In this document: positions 1 to 7,823 of the stretch, one piece after another
Layout: every line of letters starts with the position of its first letter
Numbering within the stretch: position 1 is the stretch's first letter
DNA from: a virus
IMG/VR virus record: IMGVR_UViG_3300017730_000096
Span: 1-23,029 of that record
Direction: 5' to 3' (one strand)
Length of the DNA stretch: 23,029 bases
Translations under genes and position numbers: made by a program
The notes under the pieces: model-generated
Told to the model about the DNA's origin: nothing
The model's database searches: none
The model's input: the letters and a program-made list of their open reading frames with translations, nothing else

Positions 1-3000
1 ATCTATGGTTTTAGTATTACCAATTTTCTTTAATTGTTTTCTAAAAGTATTTGCTGTTTTTAATTTAAATATACTATCTGCATCTGCAAAAGCTTTCTTT
101 GTGTATAAAATAAATCTTTCAACGGCCAAAGGACTATCTACATTTAAAGTCAGAGCTCTTTTAGCTAGCACTAAAGCTTGCTTTGCAGATAGAGTTCCTT
201 GTTTCACAGCCTCTCTTATAGATAAAGCCACTTCTATTTTAATTTTTTTCTGTTGTTTTTTGGATTGACGTATCGCTTGTTTGATTGCAGTAGATATTTT
301 TCTAAGTAATGTGGCTGATGTTGCTTCTGTGGTAGAAGGTCTTTTCTTTTTATCTACTACTTTATCGACCACTCTATCTTCCGTAGTAACCTCATCCACC
401 TCTACTTCTATATCTTCAAGTACCGTTATAGTTACTTCTTCATCCGCTGTTGTATCTGTTTCACTAATAGCAGTTACTTCGCCTGTTACTATTGGAGCGT
501 CAGTACCCTCTTGATCTACTTCTATTTCTATTTCATTTAGAATGTCAAAGTCTGTATCTTGTAGCACTTCATTGTTTTGTATTTTTTTAGCTACCATTAC
601 TAGCGCTCTTAAGACTCTGTCAGGATCTTTGGAAAGTTCTTTTTTAGCTTTACCTAAACCAAGTAAAGATGCAATGCTTTCAACAAAATTAGTTACACTA
701 TTTAATGCTTTAGAATTTCTTCTGATTATATCAAATTTTTCACTTATCAACCCTAATGCTTCAGCTAAAAATTCTTCAGTTTGCATTGGTTTTTTATATA
801 ATTGAGTGAATTTAAATAAAGACTTACCAATATCCTGAAGCTCCTTGTCGTTAGAATTTTGTAAAGTTTTTTGTAATTCCTTTACCATTTTATCGGTAAT
901 TCTTCTCACCTTAGCTTTATCACGACCAAACCTTTTATATAAAACCGCATGAAACAATTCATGTACTAATGTTTCTATTCCTTTATCACCATCTAAATTT
1001 GTTACATCAATAATTATAGCGGTTGACCCATCTAGTTTATTAAATCTAAAAGCCCCAACTGAATTGCTTTTTCCTCTTAAATTTTGATAAGCACTTCTTG
1101 TTTCTGCAAAAATAATTTTTGTATCAGGAATTACTTTACCTAATAGATTAGCCGCCCTCTTTAAAGTTCTTAATTTTTTGTTATAGGCATTTGTTATTTC
1201 GCTTTTTATTTTATTAAACCTTCTTTTTCCTTGAGGTGTTTTAGTGTTGAATCCTTCTTCCCTGGTTTGTGAACTTGCTTTTCTAGATATACTTTTATTT
1301 CTTCCTTCTGTTCCAACATTAACAACGTTTTTATTTTTGTTTTCTGTTTGGTTAAGAAGACCTTCTAATTCTTGTTCTGCTTGTTCTTCTGTTATAGCTT
1401 CTACCTCAGCAACAACTTCATCTTCAGGTGTTACCTCCTCCTGCGTTGTCGTGTCGACGTCACTGTCGGTGTCGCTGTCACTCGTTCCGGAAGGTCGCTG
1501 AACCTCACTGGGTACTCCTTCAGCCACTTCCCCAACAGTTGTGGATTCGTCTTGGCTAGTTTGCGCCACTGCGCTCGGCTTCGTACTGGCATCTTGTTCT
1601 TGTTTTAAAATTTCTTGTTTTTTGTTTGCAATGTCTTGCTCGGAAAAGCCTATTAGGTTTTCACCTCTCTCTTCTCTCCCTTGGTTTTCTTTAGTTATAG
1701 CATCAATAGCTTCTTGATTACTTATTTCTCTTTCATCTTTTATATCAGCCGATGGAGTTACTTTTTTCTTGCCTGCTTCGTTAGAAATTCTTTTGATTTC
1801 TTTATCGATTGCAGCTATTCTAGTGTTAGTATCTTCACTAAAAACCTCATCTTGTGTCTTTAATAAATCTTGAAGTCTAGTTTTTTCTGCTAATAAATTA
1901 GTTAATTTAATAGACAATGATGAATTTCTTAGATTTTCAGGTAATTTATTTTTATACTGATGATAATTCTTAACTTCATTTACAATTTTGTCTGCGCCAA
2001 TCTGATCAATTAATCCTTGCTCAACATACATCTTCATGTATTTTTGAAACAATTCTTGATTAGAACCTAAGCGGTTGAAAAAAGTAACTCGTGAAGTGTT
2101 AATACTTCCTGCTCCACCTAGTAGGCCTGCGGATGCAAACGCAGCAATAGAGTTATTCATTACACTAGTCTTAGTAAAAACAGGTTTAAATAATTCTTTA
2201 CCTACATTTTTGTTTATTTTATTTTTTGCATATTGCTCACTAAGTAATTCTAGGTTTTCTTGAACTGCTTCGAAGGTGCCTTCAACAGCTCCTCCTTTTA
2301 AAAAATCTAATACTTTACCAGGGATATTGTTAGTAGTTTTATTTTTAATTAAATACTCAGCTATTTCTTTTGGTGATGTTCTTGAAAATAATTGTTGACC
2401 CCCTATGTTTGGAGAAATTGTAACTGCAGTTATAGCTCCTACCAAACCTGTTGTTGTAGCAACTTCATTAGCATATTTATGAGCTAAATTATCGGGTAAC
2501 CCCTGCGCTCTAGCTTCTTCTAGTACTTGATTGTAAGTAGATGAATAAACTACAGCTCCAGTACTTAACATTGCGTTAGTTCTCATAGTAGCTTCTTTAG
2601 TTAATTTACCCATCCCTATAGCTGAAGTAAGTTTACCACCTCCCTTTAAAAGAGCTCCTGTACCCTTCATTCCTACAAGTTGAACCGCAAGATTCCCTGT
2701 TACGTTGGCCCCCATTTGATAAGTACCATACATACTAACTGTTGACTCTGTTGTGTCAGATAGTTGAGCTTTATTTTTTATTGCATTTAAATCAATACCT
2801 GCTTGTTCTCCAAAAAAAGCAACATCCACTTCTCTTTCTTCGTCTATTATTTGCCCCTCTGGGGTTACAATATATTTTTTTCCATCATGGATTACTACTT
2901 TACCTTCAGCATATCCAAATGATGTAGGATCTGTCCATAATAAATTATTTAAATTTCTATGTATCCTTAAATCTTCGGACATAGAATCTAAACCTACAAA

Positions 3001-4398
3001 ATCTAACACAGTAGAACCTAAATCTACAGTAGCTCCGTAACCTCCTTCTAATATTTCTCTACCTCCTTCATATCCACCATGTATAATATCTCCAGGATTA
3101 TATAACCCCATGTTCCCTGATGTATATTCTTCAGCTAGCCTAACCTTTTTTTTGTATAAATGATTATTTAAAAAAGGTAAATTTTGACGATTGTATTCAC
3201 CAAAATTTAATATTAATTCTTTTCTGTTTTGTTTAAGTTTTTTTAAAGCATCTTTGTTTTTCTTTGGATTTAATTGTAACAAAGCCTCTCTGTCATCTAA
3301 TGTTTTTATTTTATCTTGAATGTATAATCCTAAAGCTTGTGATTTCTGTACATCTAGAGCTAAAGCACCCTTGTCCGCATCATCTTCATCTTCAAAATCC
3401 TGGTTACTATATTTATCTATTAAATTTAAATTACCATCTTGAACCGATTGAATAATCCTGTTTCTTTTATCTAACCCAGCTTCTGTGGTAACTTCTTCGT
3501 CAAAGTAATTTGTAAGTTCGTTTAAATCAAATCCACTTAAGCCGCTATACAAGCTCTCAACTATTGCAAGTTTATCAGGGTCAGCATCAACTTTTTTTGA
3601 TAATTTATTTGTTCTTGCGCCCATCATAGATTGTGCTTCTGAAGATTGAGTTGGATCAAAAGATTTATATTTATAAATAGAATCATCAGAAGTATTATCT
3701 ACATAAGCTTTTAATTTTTCTTTAACTTTTTCTTCAAATTTTTCTATGACATCAGGGTTATTTTCTAGAAATGTATTTAATTCATCTTCACCTGTTATAT
3801 TATCTAACTCAGGCATTTCAGTAATTATTTCACCAATCATTAAATTTTGATTTATAACATAAGGTTTGTTTGGGTTGAACTCTATACCTTTTTGTGTATC
3901 AGATGGTGCAGATTTTACAATAGACTTTATCTTATTGTCTAATGAAGTTTTTTCTAATAAGGTTTGTGTTACTTTAAATTGATTTACTCTACCTATTCGT
4001 TCTTCAGGTGGTTTAATCAAATTTTCTTGCACCTCAGTTATCCCCATCTCAGGAACTGTAGGGTCTACTCTTTGAATTCTAGGTATTGTTTTTGCTTTTT
4101 GTTTAAAAAGATTATCTACATATTCTGGATCAGTATTTAATTTTAAACCCGAAGGTAAGTTCGAGCTTTGATATTCGGAAGGAAATAAGTTTGGAAAATT
4201 TTCTTCTTTTTTTTTTAAGCCAAGTAATACTTCGAAGTTAAGCTGATCTAATTTATAACCCTCTTCTTTAGCCATGAGGTAGGCTAAGTCTGCAGCTTCA
4301 GTGTCTGTTTGGAGTAGTGTGTAGAATTCAGACATATCTCCATTGTAACCCTCTTCAACTGCTTGATCATATGATACTCTTAGTGCTTCTTGATTCAT
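1..4398 (-). CDS. Giant virion/ejection-type protein with HExxH metallopeptidase domain (3' end off the left edge)
   Basis: I read every in-frame triplet from the ATG at 4398 to base 1 and found no stop, so at least 1466 residues are encoded and the C-terminus is missing. Seen in order: two 30-residue repeats (residues about 9-62, Y-x2-A-x-EEGY-x2-D-x3-F-x2-LL); a charged helical region; Gly/Ala-rich hydrophobic stretches near 555-590, 647-666 and 747-766; a Ser/Asp/Thr linker around 967-986; a zincin-like domain about 1085-1230 with HELFH at 1146-1150 and an EEFLAE cluster at 1208-1213 that could supply the third zinc ligand; an acidic Thr/Val/Glu linker about 1290-1350; then a basic helical tail. 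It follows two T7 gp14/gp15-like genes, the place of the large T7 ejection protein gp16. Inference: packaged in the virion and ejected. The peptidase call rests on the motif and its context; the substrate is unknown. A large polyvalent-type phage protein is an alternative description. Confidence 0.85.
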   Translation of the reverse strand, partial: MNQEALRVSYDQAVEEGYNGDMSEFYTLLQTDTEAADLAYLMAKEEGYKLDQLNFEVLLGLKKKEENFPNLFPSEYQSSNLPSGLKLNTDPEYVDNLFKQKAKTIPRIQRVDPTVPEMGITEVQENLIKPPEERIGRVNQFKVTQTLLEKTSLDNKIKSIVKSAPSDTQKGIEFNPNKPYVINQNLMIGEIITEMPELDNITGEDELNTFLENNPDVIEKFEEKVKEKLKAYVDNTSDDSIYKYKSFDPTQSSEAQSMMGARTNKLSKKVDADPDKLAIVESLYSGLSGFDLNELTNYFDEEVTTEAGLDKRNRIIQSVQDGNLNLIDKYSNQDFEDEDDADKGALALDVQKSQALGLYIQDKIKTLDDREALLQLNPKKNKDALKKLKQNRKELILNFGEYNRQNLPFLNNHLYKKKVRLAEEYTSGNMGLYNPGDIIHGGYEGGREILEGGYGATVDLGSTVLDFVGLDSMSEDLRIHRNLNNLLWTDPTSFGYAEGKVVIHDGKKYIVTPEGQIIDEEREVDVAFFGEQAGIDLNAIKNKAQLSDTTESTVSMYGTYQMGANVTGNLAVQLVGMKGTGALLKGGGKLTSAIGMGKLTKEATMRTNAMLSTGAVVYSSTYNQVLEEARAQGLPDNLAHKYANEVATTTGLVGAITAVTISPNIGGQQLFSRTSPKEIAEYLIKNKTTNNIPGKVLDFLKGGAVEGTFEAVQENLELLSEQYAKNKINKNVGKELFKPVFTKTSVMNNSIAAFASAGLLGGAGSINTSRVTFFNRLGSNQELFQKYMKMYVEQGLIDQIGADKIVNEVKNYHQYKNKLPENLRNSSLSIKLTNLLAEKTRLQDLLKTQDEVFSEDTNTRIAAIDKEIKRISNEAGKKKVTPSADIKDEREISNQEAIDAITKENQGREERGENLIGFSEQDIANKKQEILKQEQDASTKPSAVAQTSQDESTTVGEVAEGVPSEVQRPSGTSDSDTDSDVDTTTQEEVTPEDEVVAEVEAITEEQAEQELEGLLNQTENKNKNVVNVGTEGRNKSISRKASSQTREEGFNTKTPQGKRRFNKIKSEITNAYNKKLRTLKRAANLLGKVIPDTKIIFAETRSAYQNLRGKSNSVGAFRFNKLDGSTAIIIDVTNLDGDKGIETLVHELFHAVLYKRFGRDKAKVRRITDKMVKELQKTLQNSNDKELQDIGKSLFKFTQLYKKPMQTEEFLAEALGLISEKFDIIRRNSKALNSVTNFVESIASLLGLGKAKKELSKDPDRVLRALVMVAKKIQNNEVLQDTDFDILNEIEIEVDQEGTDAPIVTGEVTAISETDTTADEEVTITVLEDIEVEVDEVTTEDRVVDKVVDKKKRPSTTEATSATLLRKISTAIKQAIRQSKKQQKKIKIEVALSIREAVKQGTLSAKQALVLAKRALTLNVDSPLAVERFILYTKKAFADADSIFKLKTANTFRKQLKKIGNTKTID

Positions 4399-4404
4399 TT
4401 TAAA

Positions 4405-4409
4405 TCCTT
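4405..4409 (-). promoter_or_regulatory. Shine-Dalgarno-like AAGGA before the giant gene
   Basis: On the minus strand AAGGA lies six bases upstream of the ATG at 4398, within the 16-base gap after the preceding gene. Most other starts in the window lack such a motif and have only A/T-rich leaders. It supports 4398 as the true start. It could also be chance, because Bacteroidota translation relies little on this motif. Confidence 0.4.
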
Positions 4410-4414
4410 AATTA

Positions 4415-6244
4415 TTAAAAGTTTGCAAATCTCCCCTCACCTCTAGTTGAAAGAGATCCAGCTGGAGCTTGTTTAGAATTTATAATTCTTTGTAAGGTTG
4501 CAAGATCTACATCCCCTGTTACTGTATTCACTATAGTAAAAGTTTTTCCGTCCTCTTTAGTCACTAAATTTCCTTCATCATCTTGCTCAAGCCTTAATGA
4601 TTCAGTCTCTCCTGCCTTATTAGTAAACGAAAGAGAATTTCCTAATTGTTGTTGATATTGTTTAGTTAATTCTTTTATTTGTCTCTTCTTTTCCGATTTA
4701 CTTAAATCGTCCTTATCTTGTATATTTCGAATATCTATTGTCTGTTGTTCTGCAGAATCTTTTAACTCCGTATTAATTATATTTGTTTGCTCAATAACCG
4801 TAGGTTTACTTTTATCTAACCCAAAGCTTTTTTTATCTAGATCAGTTGCTGAAATATCAAGAATAGGAGTGCTATACCTTGATTTAAATGTAGCTCTTTG
4901 CTCTTCTGAAAGTCCACTTAAATATCCAGATTCAATATCTGAAAATTGTTGAGTGGTTAATTCACCACCATTAAATATAGGAAATAATTCCGCGGTTATT
5001 TGGCTTTTAGTTTTTACTTTACCCTTTGGATCTATAAACTTAACTGGAACAGGTTTTGCAGATGTATTGGTATATATTTGCATACCTATGTTTCTACCTA
5101 TGTTATCTCTCAGATGTTCAATTCTAGTTATGCCACTAAATTGATTTTGTAATTGTGTAGCTGCTGACTCAACTGCATTAGCATCTGCTGACTGTAAATC
5201 TGCAACTAACGCATAAACATCTCCTCCGCCTTTTATTTCATCCTTCTGTTTTCGGCTATATAATCTTTCAGATGGAGTGACAGTTCCGCCTGCTGTTTCT
5301 TTATAATTTAATTGAACACTAATAGCTTTACGCATAATTTCCTTAGCTTTATCGGAATGTTTATTTAGAGATTCAGAATCAGGTTGTAACATACCGTTTC
5401 CGTCATGCTTTACAAGAATTGTATTTTCATTTACTTCTTCAGGATTTTGAGTTAATTCAAATCCATTTTGAGTTAGTATACTTAAAAAATCTCTTCCTGT
5501 GCCTTGATTGAGAACCCCGTCAATAAAAGTATCTCTTGCCTTAACAAAATCAGGTTGCGACGCTATATCTTGTATAGTCATACTTGGATAAGCTTTTTGG
5601 TATTGACCTAAAGTAGCAGCAAATCCTTTAGCTCCTTCTGTTATATTGTAATTTTTAGGTAAATCTTTTTGTCTAGCATTCATGTTAGTGAATCCTACCA
5701 AAGTACCATCTTCAGTTTGTGAGTATAGTCTACCATCTGTATTAATTACTAGCCTACTATTTTGAATGTCAGTCGCTTTTTGCATTCCATCAAAACTAAG
5801 TAATGCTAGTTTAGAACTATCTCCTGCATTTACAGCTTCTATTGCTGCAGCATAATCTGTGTTAAAAGTGTCGGCTGCTGTTTGAAATGAATTCCAGTCA
5901 TCTTGAAGTAGCTGTTGACTTCTAGTGTAAGAATTAGGATCTAGCTTTCCTTGCTTAAGTAATTTGTTTTGCATTAGCATATAATCTTTGACTTGTGTAG
6001 ATCCATCTAATACATATCCATTAAAAGTATTGTTGCCTCCTGCTTGATAGTCTCTTAAATCAGTTAGTAGCTCGTCGGTTTTTGTTTGTATTTCACCACG
6101 TTGTTTTTGTCTTTCTTCGTCTACTGTCTGTATTTGCTGAACAATATCACCTGTTATTTTTGACCAATCAACTGGTACAAAACCTTCTCCAGAATCAAAC
6201 ATTCCTGAGAATCTATTACTGCTTTGATTATTACTTTTTGCCAT
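4415..6244 (-). CDS. Predicted internal virion (ejection) protein, T7 gp15-like by position
   Basis: This 609-residue protein is rich in Gln, Asp, Lys and Thr, with no signal peptide or membrane segment. The N-terminus has a short polar lead, then a PVDW motif (about residues 24-27) followed by a long helical, Glu/Gln/Arg-rich stretch to about residue 70. The rest looks mainly helical, with a charged segment about 480-540 likely to form coiled coil. I recognise no catalytic motif. It starts one base after the 258-residue gene ends and is followed 16 bases later by the giant gene, so the three are probably co-transcribed and translationally coupled. Known from T7: a small gp14, a mid-size gp15 and a very large gp16 are encoded consecutively and form the ejected core. 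The size and order match here, but sequence homology to T7 gp15 is not evident, so the role is inferred from context. Confidence 0.75.
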   Translation of the reverse strand: MAKSNNQSSNRFSGMFDSGEGFVPVDWSKITGDIVQQIQTVDEERQKQRGEIQTKTDELLTDLRDYQAGGNNTFNGYVLDGSTQVKDYMLMQNKLLKQGKLDPNSYTRSQQLLQDDWNSFQTAADTFNTDYAAAIEAVNAGDSSKLALLSFDGMQKATDIQNSRLVINTDGRLYSQTEDGTLVGFTNMNARQKDLPKNYNITEGAKGFAATLGQYQKAYPSMTIQDIASQPDFVKARDTFIDGVLNQGTGRDFLSILTQNGFELTQNPEEVNENTILVKHDGNGMLQPDSESLNKHSDKAKEIMRKAISVQLNYKETAGGTVTPSERLYSRKQKDEIKGGGDVYALVADLQSADANAVESAATQLQNQFSGITRIEHLRDNIGRNIGMQIYTNTSAKPVPVKFIDPKGKVKTKSQITAELFPIFNGGELTTQQFSDIESGYLSGLSEEQRATFKSRYSTPILDISATDLDKKSFGLDKSKPTVIEQTNIINTELKDSAEQQTIDIRNIQDKDDLSKSEKKRQIKELTKQYQQQLGNSLSFTNKAGETESLRLEQDDEGNLVTKEDGKTFTIVNTVTGDVDLATLQRIINSKQAPAGSLSTRGEGRFANF

Positions 6245-6245
6245 A

Positions 6246-7022
6246 CTATGTTATTTCACCTGATGTTTCTGTAACTACTTCTCCAAGTGATGTTAGATAC
6301 TCTCCCATTAAATTCTTAGATAATTCACGATCGTTTAATAAGTCAGTTAGTTCTTCTGTTGATTCTGAGCGTGTATTTAAATAATCTACATACCCCTCTC
6401 TGTCAAAGTTTTCTGAAATAACTTCTGGTTGAGATTGTATTTGTGCGTCTATAGCTCTGTTAAATCTTCTTTTTTCTCCTCCAAATAAATCAGAACCCTC
6501 TAATAAAGATGAGCCTAATGCTCCTACAGATTTACCTGCCGAAGCTACTGCTAATGCTTGGGTGTTTGCTGCTGCTGCTGCTCTTTTTTGCGCAGCTGTC
6601 CCAGTTGCTGTTAACATTTGAAGTTCTAAATCTTGTTGTTTTTGTTCAGCTTGAATAATAGCTTTATCACGAGCAAGTAATTCTTTTTCTAATATTCCTC
6701 TATTTTTTTCTTCTTGTGTTAATATTTGCTCTCCCACTACAGGAACTGCTCCTAAAACACTTCTTTGGCCTGACGCTCTTACAGCATCTAATAATTGCTT
6801 TCGATTTCTTAAAGCATCTTTCTGAATTTGTTCCATTGCAATAGTTGGTATACCTAATTCTAAATCAGGTATTCTACTAATATTGTCTTTTGCTTGTGCG
6901 ATTGCTATTGCCGCTTCTTCATTAGCTCTATCTATAGCTCTTTTAGACGCTGTTGCTTGAGATAAAGATCCAGCTAATCCAAAAACTGCACCCACCGCGC
7001 CTAATGCTGCTGATCCTGCCAT
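6246..7022 (-). CDS. Predicted small internal virion protein, T7 gp14-like by position
   Basis: This 258-residue protein opens with a Gly/Ala/Val-rich hydrophobic stretch (residues about 2-22) that could insert in or pack against a membrane. There is no cleavable signal peptide pattern. A long Ala/Gln/Glu/Lys-rich helical region follows (about 23-165, including KRAAAAA at about 146-152), then a more polar acidic C-terminus. This plan (short hydrophobic N-terminus plus helical body) is common in small podovirus ejection proteins, and it heads the same three-gene series as T7 gp14-gp15-gp16. No enzyme motif is visible. A promoter-like box lies 25 bases upstream of the ATG, so this gene may begin its own late transcript for the ejection proteins. 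It could alternatively be a tail-associated structural protein. Confidence 0.75.
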   Translation of the reverse strand: MAGSAALGAVGAVFGLAGSLSQATASKRAIDRANEEAAIAIAQAKDNISRIPDLELGIPTIAMEQIQKDALRNRKQLLDAVRASGQRSVLGAVPVVGEQILTQEEKNRGILEKELLARDKAIIQAEQKQQDLELQMLTATGTAAQKRAAAAANTQALAVASAGKSVGALGSSLLEGSDLFGGEKRRFNRAIDAQIQSQPEVISENFDREGYVDYLNTRSESTEELTDLLNDRELSKNLMGEYLTSLGEVVTETSGEIT

Positions 7023-7046
7023 AATAATAAATTTAAAATATTAATA

Positions 7047-7057
7047 ACAAAGATACA
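7047..7057 (-). promoter_or_regulatory. Promoter-like box TGTATCTTTGT upstream of the gene starting at 7022
   Basis: The minus-strand core TATCTTTG fits the Bacteroidetes -7 consensus TAnnTTTG exactly and sits in the 39-base gap before the ejection-protein genes. The same 11 bases occur upstream of the gene starting at 14645. I do not see a convincing -33 TTG-type element at the usual spacing, so this is a candidate only. Confidence 0.45.
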
Positions 7058-7061
7058 AATT

Positions 7062-7814
7062 TTAAGGGTAACTTTTAAACATACTGCTTTTAACAGCAAA
7101 CAGTTCCGTTGGTGTAGTGTCTGAATTAGTAAGTGTAAATTCTAAATAATGACCTCTTACGCCATGCGATTCAGCTACACTGTTTTTAATATAACATATA
7201 AATGAGGCTGCAGTTGGTATTGCACCACCCGCAATAGTGGTATCAATAGTTACTGTAGTTGATGTATGAGACATAACAGTACCTCCTAAACTAGGCGTAT
7301 TTCCAAAATAAACTACATCTCCATCAGATATAATTGACCCCACATCTACGTTAAAAGTTAACACGACTAGGGCTGGATTAGTGGAATCTACTGACGCAAC
7401 ATCTCCTATTCCGTTGGCTGACCTTAAATTAAAATTAACAGTATTTTCATCTGCTCTTAAAAACGAAAACCAATCTGTTTCTTTTTGAACAAAATAAGAA
7501 GAAAGTAAACTACCTCCTGGATTATGCATATCAGAATTATATGTTGCTGACCATGCACTATCAGACTCTAATGATATTGTTTTAAATAATTTTACTTCTA
7601 ATGGCTTGATGTTAAATATAGTAGATATGGAAGAGTTATATCTTACACCATAATATTCGTTTCTAGTTGTTGTATTTACATTATGCCTGTATAATTTACC
7701 ACCTTTAAATGAATAAAAATAATTATTCATACCAATCATTTTTTCAGGAATGAATGAATAGAATGATGGCCATCCTTTTGAAGTTTCGCTATATGTTAAT
7801 GTTATTGCTGCCAT
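7062..7814 (-). CDS. Tail/virion structural protein of unknown exact role
   Basis: This 250-residue protein is rich in Ser, Thr, Asn, Phe and Tyr and looks beta-strand dominated. Residues 8-45 form an aromatic-rich block (YSE, KGWPSFYSF, GMNNYFYSF, LYRHN) that I associate with tail proteins of Bacteroidetes podoviruses. That association is from memory, not a search. The middle (about 125-205) has strands reading like a small beta-sandwich, with many Val, Thr and Asp residues. There is no signal peptide or enzyme motif. It begins nine bases after the end of the 1652-residue nozzle-like gene, implying coupled expression and possibly physical partnership with that protein. It could be a detached C-terminal module of the nozzle protein, a tail accessory protein or a decoration protein. 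Confidence 0.7.
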   Translation of the reverse strand: MAAITLTYSETSKGWPSFYSFIPEKMIGMNNYFYSFKGGKLYRHNVNTTTRNEYYGVRYNSSISTIFNIKPLEVKLFKTISLESDSAWSATYNSDMHNPGGSLLSSYFVQKETDWFSFLRADENTVNFNLRSANGIGDVASVDSTNPALVVLTFNVDVGSIISDGDVVYFGNTPSLGGTVMSHTSTTVTIDTTIAGGAIPTAASFICYIKNSVAESHGVRGHYLEFTLTNSDTTPTELFAVKSSMFKSYP

Positions 7815-7823
7815 ATTTTTATT

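Noticed and set aside
281-540. Ser/Thr-rich plus-strand protein that could be a surface adhesin
   Set aside because: It is the antisense of the acidic Thr/Val/Glu linker of the giant protein and lacks any independent support.
5-3455. Several short plus-strand frames (for example 281-514, 1244-1501, 3264-3455)
   Set aside because: They lie antisense within the continuous 1466-codon minus-strand frame and have low-complexity Ser/Leu/Phe-rich products typical of antisense shadows of AT-rich genes.
6082-6384. A 100-codon plus-strand frame
   Set aside because: It spans the junction of two well-supported minus-strand genes, with a Phe/Leu/Val-rich composition expected of an antisense shadow and no leader.
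6565-6590. CTG/CAG-type trinucleotide run
   Set aside because: It simply encodes a short poly-Ala helix segment; similar short Ala runs occur at about 8468 and 16690, so no special repeat function is indicated.
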